64,000 nt of DNA. Source: Micromonospora sp. NBC_00389 (lineage in GTDB: Bacteria > Actinomycetota > Actinomycetes > Mycobacteriales > Micromonosporaceae). The position numbers were made by a program, and so were the translations under genes. The stretch's first letter is position 1. Every line of letters starts with the position of its first letter. Positions 43,830 to 51,662 of the stretch are shown piece by piece. A model generated the notes under the pieces. The model saw only the letters and a program-made list of their open reading frames with translations, had not been told where the DNA came from and ran no database searches. The DNA lies in NCBI RefSeq assembly GCF_036059255.1, contig NZ_CP107947.1, positions 186,001 through 250,000 on the forward strand, in the 5' to 3' direction.

Positions 43830-45377
43830 GTGGGCTGGCTCGACCGGGTCGATGACCAGGTTGACGCCCTCACGCGCGCTCGGGCGTTGCAGGAGGCCAG
43901 TCGCTCCGCGGAGGCGTACGCCCTGCTGGAGCGGGTGATCCGCAGCACCACGGACCCGGCGGCGCGAGCGGACGCCCTGGTGCAGCGCCTCTCCGCGTTG
44001 ATCAATCTTGGTCGGACGGCGGAGTTCACCCGGGCCATCGAGGAGGCCTCGGCGGCCGTCCGCGACCTCGCCGAGCCCTACCTGCACGGCCACCTCAACG
44101 CGCTGGCCGCGCTCGCCGCACACCACCAGGGAGCACTGGACCGCTGCGTCACCCACCTGGTCAAGGCCGCCCGGGCGCTGGGCGCCGTGGAGGACCCGGA
44201 CCGGGACACCGCCTGGGGCTGGCACGACCTCGCCATGGCCTACAGCTATCTCAGCTTCCACGGGTACGCCCTGGGTGCGATCGAACGTGCCCGGCAGCTC
44301 GGGCTGACCTCCGGGATCCCGGAGGAGACGTTCGCCGCGCCGGGGATCCGGCTGCGCAACGCCGTGGCGCTGGACCACAACGGCGACAGCGACGGCTGCC
44401 TGCGGGTGCTCCGGGACGTGGCCGCCGACCTGGCCCGGTTCGTCCGCACCGGGCGGGCCGGCCGGCTGCGCCCGAGCAGCCTCGCCGCGTACGGGTACGC
44501 GGCGGCCCGACAGGCCGCGCTCGGCGACCGGGTGGAGTCCGCCCCGGACACCGAGCCGTCCCGGCTGCTCGGCCACGGCGGGGACAGCGCCCGGGCCCGC
44601 GACATGCGGCAACTCGGGCTGGTCTGCCTGGCCGTGGCCGACGGACGGCCGATCGAGGCGGTCACCCGGCTGGACACCATCCGGGTGTCCACCGAGACGC
44701 TGGGCGCCGCCGAGCCGGCCCGGCTGCGCAGCATCGCGCTGACCCGTGCCGGGGACCACCTGGCGGCGCACCGGGCCGACCGGCTGGCGTTCCGGCTCGC
44801 CGCACAGCGCAACGACCGGCTGCGCGACGTCTACATCGACGGCATCGCCGCCCGGATCGACCACGAGGAGATGCGCCGGGAGGCGGCGCGGTTCGAGGGC
44901 GAAGCCCTGACCGACCCGCTCACCGGGCTGCCCAACCGGCGACGGTTGGAGCGGTACATCACCGCCGTGGTCACCCGCGGCGAGCGGGTGGTGATCGGCG
45001 TCTGCGACCTGGACGGCTTCAAGGCGGTCAACACCCGGCACGGGCACCACTCGGGCGACCTGGTGCTCCAACGCATTGCCGGGGTGATCAACAGGGTGAT
45101 GCGCCGGGGTGACTTCGTGGCCCGCTACGGCGGTGACGAGTTCGTGGTGGTGCTGCCCGACACCGGCATGGCCGAGGCCTCCGAGGTGGCCCGCCGGATC
45201 GAAGCGGCGGTCAGCGCGGAGGACTGGGAGTCGCTGGTGCCCGGCACCCCGGTCGGGGTGAGCATCGGCTTCGCCGAGGTCTCCGGCGGCGGCGGGCTAC
45301 GCGACGCGCTCAGCGTCGCCTTCGAACAGGCCGACCGGGAGATGCTGCGCGCGAAGTCCCGTCCGCGCGCGAGCTGA
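43830..45377 (+). CDS. GGDEF diguanylate cyclase with helical-repeat N-terminus
   Basis: A 515-residue cytoplasmic protein. Residues about 1-340 are helical TPR-like repeats (ARALQEASRSAEAYALLERVIRS, ALVQRLSALINLGRTAEFTRAIEEA), a likely sensing or partner-binding region. Residues about 350-510 form a GGDEF domain: DPLTGLPNRRRLERY, IGVCDLDGFKAVN, and the intact active-site GGDEF at 434-438. An RRGD five residues before it is an inhibitory I-site. It should make cyclic di-GMP with product feedback. GTG at 43830 with GGGAGG six bases upstream. No membrane segment. Confidence 0.9.
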   Translation: MGWLDRVDDQVDALTRARALQEASRSAEAYALLERVIRSTTDPAARADALVQRLSALINLGRTAEFTRAIEEASAAVRDLAEPYLHGHLNALAALAAHHQGALDRCVTHLVKAARALGAVEDPDRDTAWGWHDLAMAYSYLSFHGYALGAIERARQLGLTSGIPEETFAAPGIRLRNAVALDHNGDSDGCLRVLRDVAADLARFVRTGRAGRLRPSSLAAYGYAAARQAALGDRVESAPDTEPSRLLGHGGDSARARDMRQLGLVCLAVADGRPIEAVTRLDTIRVSTETLGAAEPARLRSIALTRAGDHLAAHRADRLAFRLAAQRNDRLRDVYIDGIAARIDHEEMRREAARFEGEALTDPLTGLPNRRRLERYITAVVTRGERVVIGVCDLDGFKAVNTRHGHHSGDLVLQRIAGVINRVMRRGDFVARYGGDEFVVVLPDTGMAEASEVARRIEAAVSAEDWESLVPGTPVGVSIGFAEVSGGGGLRDALSVAFEQADREMLRAKSRPRAS

Positions 45378-45422
45378 CCGCCGGCCGGTCGGCCGTCGCC
45401 GGAGGCCGCCGGTGGCGATCCG

Positions 45423-46511
45423 TCAGCGGCGGGTCAGCTCGGTGTCGCCGGCCAGCCGGGCGGCGCGGTCGGCTTCGCTCAGGGCGTCCAGCACCCCGTC
45501 CAGATCCCCGGCGAGCGCCAGGTCCAGGTTGTACGCGGTGTAGCCGATCCGGTGATCGGTGATCCGGTTCTGCGGGAAGTTGTAGGTCCGGATCCGCTCC
45601 GAGCGGTCCACCGTGCGCACCTGCGCCTTGCGGGCGTCCGAGGCGGCGGCGTCGGCCTGCTCCTGGGCGGCGGCGAGCAGCCGGGCCCGCATGATCCGCA
45701 TCGCCTGCTCCCGGTTCTGCAGCTGGGACTTCTCGTTCTGGCAGGAGACGACGATGCCGGTCGGCAGGTGGGTGATCCGCACCGCCGAGTCGGTGGTGTT
45801 GACCGACTGGCCACCCGGGCCAGACGAGCGGAACACGTCGATGCGCAGGTCGTTCTGGTCGATGGTGACGTCGACGTCCTCGGCCTCCGGCAGCACCAGC
45901 ACCCCGGCGGCGGAGGTGTGGATCCGACCCTGCGACTCGGTGACCGGGACACGCTGCACGCGGTGCACGCCGCCCTCCCACTTGAGCCGCGACCAGACGC
46001 CGTTGCCGCCCTCCGGGACGCCCTTGGTCTTGATCGACAGCGAGACGTCCTTGACCCCGCCGAGGTCCGAGTCCTGTGCGTCGATCACCTCGGTGATCCA
46101 GCCGTGGCGCTCGGCGTACCGGGTGTACATCCGCAGCAGGTCACCGGCGAAGAGCGCGGACTCCTCACCGCCCTCACCGGCCTTGATCTCGACGATCACG
46201 TCCTTGGCGTCGTGCGGGTCACGCGGAATGAGCAGCTCGGCGAGGCGCTCCTCCAGGGCCGGCAGGGACGCCGCGATCGCCTCGGTCTCGGCGGCGAAGG
46301 AGGGGTCCTCGGCGGCCAGCTCGCGGGCTGCGGCCAGGTCGGCGCGCGCCTGCTCCAGCTCGCCGGCAGCCTTGCGCAACGGCACCAGCTCGGCGTACCG
46401 ACGGCCGACCCGACGCGCGGTGGCCTGGTCGGCGTGGATGGCCGGATCGGCCAACCGCTTCTCCAGCTCCGCGTACTCGTCGAGGAGACCGGCCAGACGC
46501 TCGCTGCTCAT
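45423..46511 (-). CDS. prfA: peptide chain release factor 1
   Basis: A 362-residue RF1 recognising UAA/UAG. The PxT anticodon-like tripeptide is PVT in [16 protein letters not shown], and the peptidyl-release motif is GGQ in [19 protein letters not shown], methylated by PrmC. N-terminal [19 protein letters not shown] is also typical. A hairpin terminator lies upstream, between it and rpmE, so it may have its own promoter. Confidence 0.96.
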   Translation of the reverse strand: MSSERLAGLLDEYAELEKRLADPAIHADQATARRVGRRYAELVPLRKAAGELEQARADLAAARELAAEDPSFAAETEAIAASLPALEERLAELLIPRDPHDAKDVIVEIKAGEGGEESALFAGDLLRMYTRYAERHGWITEVIDAQDSDLGGVKDVSLSIKTKGVPEGGNGVWSRLKWEGGVHRVQRVPVTESQGRIHTSAAGVLVLPEAEDVDVTIDQNDLRIDVFRSSGPGGQSVNTTDSAVRITHLPTGIVVSCQNEKSQLQNREQAMRIMRARLLAAAQEQADAAASDARKAQVRTVDRSERIRTYNFPQNRITDHRIGYTAYNLDLALAGDLDGVLDALSEADRAARLAGDTELTRR

Positions 46512-46596
46512 GCTGCGGGTGCTCCTTCGAGGGTTGCGGCGCCGGCCGGGCCGGCCGGAGGGCCGGGCGCCAGGCGAAACAGGGCGGAATGCGGAC

Positions 46597-46633
46597 GGCG
46601 CCCGCGTCCGGTGGAAAACCGGACGCGGGCGCC
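46597..46633 (-). terminator. hairpin after rpmE
   Basis: A perfect 15-bp stem (GGCGCCCGCGTCCGG, 46597-46611 with 46619-46633) and a 7-nt A-rich loop, 10 bp past the rpmE stop. Confidence 0.75.
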
Positions 46634-46643
46634 GAACGAGAAG

Positions 46644-46868
46644 TTACTTGGCCTTCTTGGCCTGAACCTTGGCGTACTTCTGCTGGAACTTCGCGACCCG
46701 GCCGGCGGTGTCGAGAACGCGCTGCTTACCGGTGTAGAACGGGTGGCAGGCGCTGCAGGTCTCGACGTGGATCGCCCCGCCCTTGGCGGTGCTGCGGGTC
46801 GTGAACGTGTTGCCACAGGAGCAGCTGACCTCGGTGGTCACGTACTCCGGGTGGATGTTTGCCTTCAT
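46644..46868 (-). CDS. rpmE: 50S ribosomal protein L31 (zinc-binding form)
   Basis: A 74-residue L31 with the four Cys of the zinc-binding (C+) type: C16, C18, C38, C41 (SCSCGNTF...[13 protein letters not shown]). MKANIHPEY is the standard start and GAGG lies upstream. Between rho and prfA, the usual actinobacterial order, but here separated from rho by two inserted genes. Confidence 0.96.
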   Translation of the reverse strand: MKANIHPEYVTTEVSCSCGNTFTTRSTAKGGAIHVETCSACHPFYTGKQRVLDTAGRVAKFQQKYAKVQAKKAK

Positions 46869-47143
46869 CTTGCCTCGGTCCTCTCGTTGGTGGTCGCCGG
46901 GTCGCCGTCACCGCCCGTCGCGCCGTGCACGACGGGCTCGGGCGTGAACCGGAACCGGTGGCCGATTGACCAGTGTGCCATGGGCCTGAGCCGACCCGGC
47001 AATCGGGCCGCACACCTCGTCCGGCATCGTCAACACGTGCCTCCCCGTCCGCATTCCCGCCGCTCGGCCGGGCATTCACCCGCCCGGCGGGCCGCGGTCG
47101 AGTGCCCCGCCGGGGGTACGCCCGCCGAGCCGAAGAGGAGCCG

Positions 47144-48040
47144 ATGAGCCGCCTGATCGCCACCCGGGGCCTACCCGCGTCCGGCAAGACGACCTTTGCC
47201 CGGACCCTTCAGCCGTCCGTGGTCCGGGTCAACCGCGACGACCTGCGCCGGATGCTGCACGGCGAGCGGCTCTTCACCCAGTGGGCGGAGGCGCAGGTGA
47301 CCGTCGTCCAGCGAGCCCAGGTCGAGGCGCTGCTGCGGGCCCGGGCGGACGTCTGCGTGGACGACACCAACCTGCGCTCGCGGTCGCTGCGGGACTGGGC
47401 CGAGCTGGCCGCCCGGTACGGCGCGGAGTTCGAGGTGCACGACTTCACCGACGTGCCGTTGGCCGAGTGCCTGCGCCGGGACGCCGCCCGCCCGGAGGCC
47501 GACCGGGTCGGTGCGGACGTGATCTCCCGGCTGCACGAGCGGTACCTGGCGGGGCGGACGCTGCCGTTGCCGGTGCCGCAGGCCCGCCCCGGACGACCCG
47601 CCAGCGTCCACCCGCCGTCGACCGAACCGCCGGAGATCGTGCTCGTGGACATCGACGGCACCGTCGCGCTCGCCGTCTCCCGAAGCCCGTACGACATGAC
47701 CCGGGTTGGCGAGGACCAGCCGAACCCGGCGGTGATCGCGGCGGTCCGGGCGATGCACGCCGCCGGGTACGGGGTGGTCTTCTGCTCCGGGCGGGACGCC
47801 TCGGCCCGGGCGGCCACCGAGGCGTGGCTGGCCCGGCACGTCCGGGTCCCCTACCTCGGCCTGCACCTGCGTGCCGTCGGCGACTCGCGCAAGGACGCGA
47901 TCGTCAAACGGGAGATCTACGACCGGGAGATCCGGGACCGGTACCGGGTGGTCGGTGTCTTCGACGACCGCGTCCAGGTGGTGCAGATGTGGCGGGCCCT
48001 CGGTCTCACCGTCTTCCAGGTGGCCGACGGCGACTTCTGA
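47144..48040 (+). CDS. polynucleotide kinase/phosphatase-like protein (T4 Pnkp layout)
   Basis: A 298-residue two-domain protein. The N-terminal kinase P-loop is GLPASGKTT (9-17), with RVNRDDLRRMLHG and VDDTNLRSRSLRDW. The C-terminal HAD phosphatase begins at DIDGTVAL (169), with CSGRDASAR and GVFDDRVQVVQMW. Order and size match phage T4 polynucleotide kinase-phosphatase (about 300 residues), which heals 5'-OH and 3'-phosphate or 2',3'-cyclic phosphate ends. The natural bacterial role is not established; no RNA ligase is adjacent. ATG with GAGGAG upstream. Confidence 0.85.
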   Translation: MSRLIATRGLPASGKTTFARTLQPSVVRVNRDDLRRMLHGERLFTQWAEAQVTVVQRAQVEALLRARADVCVDDTNLRSRSLRDWAELAARYGAEFEVHDFTDVPLAECLRRDAARPEADRVGADVISRLHERYLAGRTLPLPVPQARPGRPASVHPPSTEPPEIVLVDIDGTVALAVSRSPYDMTRVGEDQPNPAVIAAVRAMHAAGYGVVFCSGRDASARAATEAWLARHVRVPYLGLHLRAVGDSRKDAIVKREIYDREIRDRYRVVGVFDDRVQVVQMWRALGLTVFQVADGDF

Positions 48041-48045
48041 CCCGG

Positions 48046-48085
48046 CGCCGCCCCGCCCCGTGCGGCTCGACGGGGCGGGGCGGCG
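48046..48085. terminator. bidirectional terminator
   Basis: A perfect 16-bp stem (CGCCGCCCCGCCCCGT, 48046-48061 with 48070-48085) and an 8-nt loop between convergent genes. Confidence 0.8.
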
Positions 48086-48091
48086 GCGGGG

Positions 48092-51000
48092 TCAGGCCGC
48101 GGGCGCGGCGGCCCGGGCGGTGAGGGTGATCGCGGTTTCGGCGCGGACGCCGTTGACGGTGACCGCCAGAACCACCGACCCGGGGCGCAGCGCCGTGAGG
48201 GTGCCGCTCGCCGGGTCGAAGCGGGCCCTGTGCCACGGGCGTACCCCGGCCGCCGAGCCGATGTGCACGCCCGGCGAGGCCGACCAGTCCGCACTGACCG
48301 GTGCGGCCACCGGAACGGTCCGGCCGCCGGGCTGGGTCAGCGTGGCGGTGACCGGTGCCGGGGTGCCGACCGCGACGCTGGCCGGTGCGGTCAGCGCGAG
48401 CTGGTCCACGTGCGCGTGGAACTCCACGTCCACCCAGCGGGGTCCCTCGGCGCGCGCGTCGCGCCGGGCCTGGTCCGCCTCGGCCGGGGTGACCGGGTCC
48501 ACGCCGAACTCCGTCCAGCCGGTGAAGCCGCCCTGGTCCGCCGGCGTGGACGGCGTCTTGCCCGCGTTGCCGTTGATCACGTACGGCACCCCGTCCACCC
48601 GCTCGGCGTGGAAGGTGCCGACGTGGCCGCCGACGAAGAGCGCGCCCTTGCCGGTGCGGTGCTGGAAGTCGGCCAGCCACTGCTCCAGCAGCGCCGCCTC
48701 CTTGCGGTCGCCGAGCTGGCTGGCCTGCGCCGGGCTGGGGTCGCGCGGCGGGTGGTGGTGCAGCACGACGACCGAGCCGACACGCTTGTCGGTGGCCGCC
48801 GCATCCAGCGTCTCGCGCAGCATCCGGACCTGGTCGAAGCCACCGCCCCGCAGCGTCCCGGTGGACGAGTTCAGCGTGACGAACCGGGTGCCGGCGTGGT
48901 CGAAGACCCGCGAGGTGGCGCCGAACGCCGCCTGGAAGTTGCTGATCGGGGCGCCCATGATCTCGTGGTTGCCGGGCACGTAGTACCAGGGCAGCGCGTC
49001 ACCCAACTCCTCGTCGAGGATGCGCTTGGCCAGCGTGAAGTCGGCCGGGTAGGCGGTGTCGACGAAGTCACCGTTGATCAGCAGGAAGTCCGGCCGGGCC
49101 GCCTTCACCTCGCGCAGCGTCCGCCGGGCCTGGGCGACCAGGTCGCTGTCCGGGTTCGCGGCGACGAACTGGGCGTCGGAGAGCACGGCGAACCGCCAGG
49201 GTGCGCCGTCCACGGTGCCGTCGCGGATCACCACCCGGTCGGTACGCGGCGCCTCCACCGGCACGTCCACCGAGGGCGGCACCTTCGCCACCAGGTCGTC
49301 GATGATCACCTCGCTGCGGTACTGCGCGGTGGCGATGGTCTCGGCCACGTAGAACCGGCGCACCCGGACCGGGTACTGCACGCCGGCAGGGACCGCGAAC
49401 TCCACGTACCGCCAACCGGTCCAGGTGATCAGCGGGCCGCGCAGCACGTGCTGGGTGTCCTGGGCGTCGTGCAGGTGCAGGCTGGGCCACTCCCCGGTGC
49501 CGTTGCCGTGGATCCACATGCCGAACGCCTGCGGCTGGCCGGGCACCTCGATCCAGGCCGGCGGGTCGGCGTACGCGGCCCGGGTGCCGGTGGACTGGCT
49601 GAAGTCGTACGTCATCCGCAGACCGGTGCCGGTGTGGCCGGGCGCCGGCGCGACCGATCCGCTGGCCCGGGCCTGACTGAACCGCCAGGACGCGGCGTCG
49701 TCGAAGTCGGCAACCGGCACGTCGGTCAACCCGACGGTGACCGGCACGACGGTGCTGTTCCGTCCGACGTGGACAGTGATCAGGCCGGAGCCGGTGTCCC
49801 GCAGCGCGGTGACGGCGAGGTTGCCGTCCTCGGTGGGGGTGACCCGCAGCAGGTCCCGGTCGTAGTCGAGGGTCAGGTCGGCCGGCTCGATCGGCGCGGT
49901 GTTGCCCTCGGCGTCGTAGCCGACCACCCCGACCACGGCGTTGCCGTCCCGGCCGGTGAGCCCGACCCGCTCCACCGTGAGGCCGATCCGTTCCAGCGAG
50001 CCGAGCACGGTGAGGCCCAGTGAGCCGGTGGCCCGGCCGCGTGCGGCGGTGACCGTGCTGGTCCCCGACGCGCCAGCGTGGAACACACCGTGCTGGTCGA
50101 CGCGGCCGCGCGCCGCCGGGGTGGCCCGCCAGGTCGGCGTGCCGGCCGCCGGGCCGTACGTCTCGTCGTAGCCGGCCGCGGTGAGGGTGCGGGTCAGACC
50201 GGGAAAGACCCGGTCCGGCCGGCCACCGCGCACCGGTGAGACGCCCGGGGCTGCGGTGGGGTCGCTGGCGGTCTCCACCCAGTAGCCGGTGAGCCGACCG
50301 CTGCCCTTCGGCGCGTAGATGGCCAGGCCGTTGGGCACGGGTCGCTCGCTGCCGTCGGAGGGGCTGTTCTCCACCTGCACGGCGGGCGCGCCCGGCTCTC
50401 GGGCCAGCAACGTGGACGATCCGCCGCCGTCCAGGTTGAGCGCGTGGTGGGCACCCAGCTCGGCCATCATCCGACCCATCTCGGTCTGAGTCACGCCACG
50501 GCTGTCGACCTGCCGACCATCCACCGTCAACATGATCATTTTGCGACCGTCGGCGGTGAAGCCGACCGCGGTGCGTGGGGCCAGCGCAGGGTCGGCGATG
50601 CTCTGCACGACGCCGTCGCGGACCAGGACGTTGCCGCCGCCGACCGCCGCGTGCAGGGAGCTGCCGTCGGACGACTTCGGCTGCCAGGCCACCGTCACCG
50701 GGTCACCGGGGCGGAGCCCGGCCAGCGCGTCCGCGCCGGCGTCGCGGCCGAGCAGCACGGTGCTGCCGGCGACGATCGGGCCGCTGCCGGCCGCGCCGGC
50801 CACCGCGGCCACCCGGCCGCCGGCCACGGTGACCTCGACGACCCGGGCCGCGCCCGCGACCGCCCGCTCCCGGGAGTACGTCCCCCAGAGCTCGGTGAAC
50901 GCGCCGATGCCGTTGGCCTGCACGATGTTGTTGAACTGGGTCAGCGGCACCGGCCCGCTGGGCAGGGTGGCGGTGCCGTCGAAGTTCACCTCGATCACGC

Positions 51001-51508
51001 GGCCGAGCCCGTCGGCGGTGACCGCCACCGCGTTGCGGTGACCGCTGACCGCCGACTGGATCAGCTCGCCGTCGCGGATGCCGACGCCCTGGGCGGCCCC
51101 GGAGTTGTTGATGTCGAAGAAGTCGCCGTTGACCGCGGCGACCGCGCGCGAGCCGTCCACCGCAGTGCGCAGCGGCTCGGCCCGGCTGACCGCTCCGGAG
51201 TTGACGTAGTCGACAGTGGCGCCGCCGGTGAGATCGGTGGTGAGCGCGTCGGCACGCAGCCAGCCATCGGCGTCGTACCGGTCGAAGGAGGTGAGCTGCA
51301 CGCCCGGCGCGACCGGCCGGGTGGCCTTCGTGGTCTCCAGACCGCCGGCCGGCTCCAGGCCGGCGGCGACGGTCGGGGCGGCGATCGGGGCGGAGACGGC
51401 GGTCGGGGCCGGCGGGGCGGCGGTCGCCGGCACCGGAACGGCCAGGGTGAGCAGCGGTGTCAGCAGCAGGACGCCGGTGCGACGGGCGGAACGTCTGCGG
51501 GTACGCAT
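48092..51508 (-). CDS. secreted phosphodiester glycosidase-metallophosphoesterase fusion
   Basis: A 1138-residue exported protein. Signal peptide to about residue 30 (GVLLLTPLLTLAVPVPATAA). Residues about 60-400 are a phosphodiester-glycosidase (NAGPA/DUF2233) domain with AAVNGDFFDINNSG and HHALNLDGGGSSTLLA. About 400-760 are Ig-like beta segments. About 770-990 are a calcineurin-type phosphoesterase: LSDAQF, LLINGDFVDTAYP, YYVPGNHE, VVLHHHPP and FVGGHVGTFHAERV. The end is another Ig-like domain. Likely substrates are extracellular sugar-phosphodiester polymers such as teichoic-type wall polymers (inference). The first metallophosphoesterase motif reads SDAQF instead of SDxH. Confidence 0.85.
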   Translation of the reverse strand: MRTRRRSARRTGVLLLTPLLTLAVPVPATAAPPAPTAVSAPIAAPTVAAGLEPAGGLETTKATRPVAPGVQLTSFDRYDADGWLRADALTTDLTGGATVDYVNSGAVSRAEPLRTAVDGSRAVAAVNGDFFDINNSGAAQGVGIRDGELIQSAVSGHRNAVAVTADGLGRVIEVNFDGTATLPSGPVPLTQFNNIVQANGIGAFTELWGTYSRERAVAGAARVVEVTVAGGRVAAVAGAAGSGPIVAGSTVLLGRDAGADALAGLRPGDPVTVAWQPKSSDGSSLHAAVGGGNVLVRDGVVQSIADPALAPRTAVGFTADGRKMIMLTVDGRQVDSRGVTQTEMGRMMAELGAHHALNLDGGGSSTLLAREPGAPAVQVENSPSDGSERPVPNGLAIYAPKGSGRLTGYWVETASDPTAAPGVSPVRGGRPDRVFPGLTRTLTAAGYDETYGPAAGTPTWRATPAARGRVDQHGVFHAGASGTSTVTAARGRATGSLGLTVLGSLERIGLTVERVGLTGRDGNAVVGVVGYDAEGNTAPIEPADLTLDYDRDLLRVTPTEDGNLAVTALRDTGSGLITVHVGRNSTVVPVTVGLTDVPVADFDDAASWRFSQARASGSVAPAPGHTGTGLRMTYDFSQSTGTRAAYADPPAWIEVPGQPQAFGMWIHGNGTGEWPSLHLHDAQDTQHVLRGPLITWTGWRYVEFAVPAGVQYPVRVRRFYVAETIATAQYRSEVIIDDLVAKVPPSVDVPVEAPRTDRVVIRDGTVDGAPWRFAVLSDAQFVAANPDSDLVAQARRTLREVKAARPDFLLINGDFVDTAYPADFTLAKRILDEELGDALPWYYVPGNHEIMGAPISNFQAAFGATSRVFDHAGTRFVTLNSSTGTLRGGGFDQVRMLRETLDAAATDKRVGSVVVLHHHPPRDPSPAQASQLGDRKEAALLEQWLADFQHRTGKGALFVGGHVGTFHAERVDGVPYVINGNAGKTPSTPADQGGFTGWTEFGVDPVTPAEADQARRDARAEGPRWVDVEFHAHVDQLALTAPASVAVGTPAPVTATLTQPGGRTVPVAAPVSADWSASPGVHIGSAAGVRPWHRARFDPASGTLTALRPGSVVLAVTVNGVRAETAITLTARAAAPAA

Positions 51509-51607
51509 GGACGACAGTCAACCCGATAGTGAATAGAAGTTTCAAGATGTACCGACTGAACCGAAGGAAAACTCCACCCCTCGCCACCGGGCGGGGTGGA
51601 CACGACG

Positions 51608-51638
51608 AAGGGGCACGGCCGGGTTGGCCGTGCCCCTT
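51608..51638 (-). terminator. terminator after rho
   Basis: AAGGGGCACGGCC (51608-51620) pairs perfectly with 51626-51638 over a 5-nt loop, 24 bp beyond the rho stop. Confidence 0.8.
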
Positions 51639-51662
51639 CGTCGTCTTGTCACCCGGGGATGG

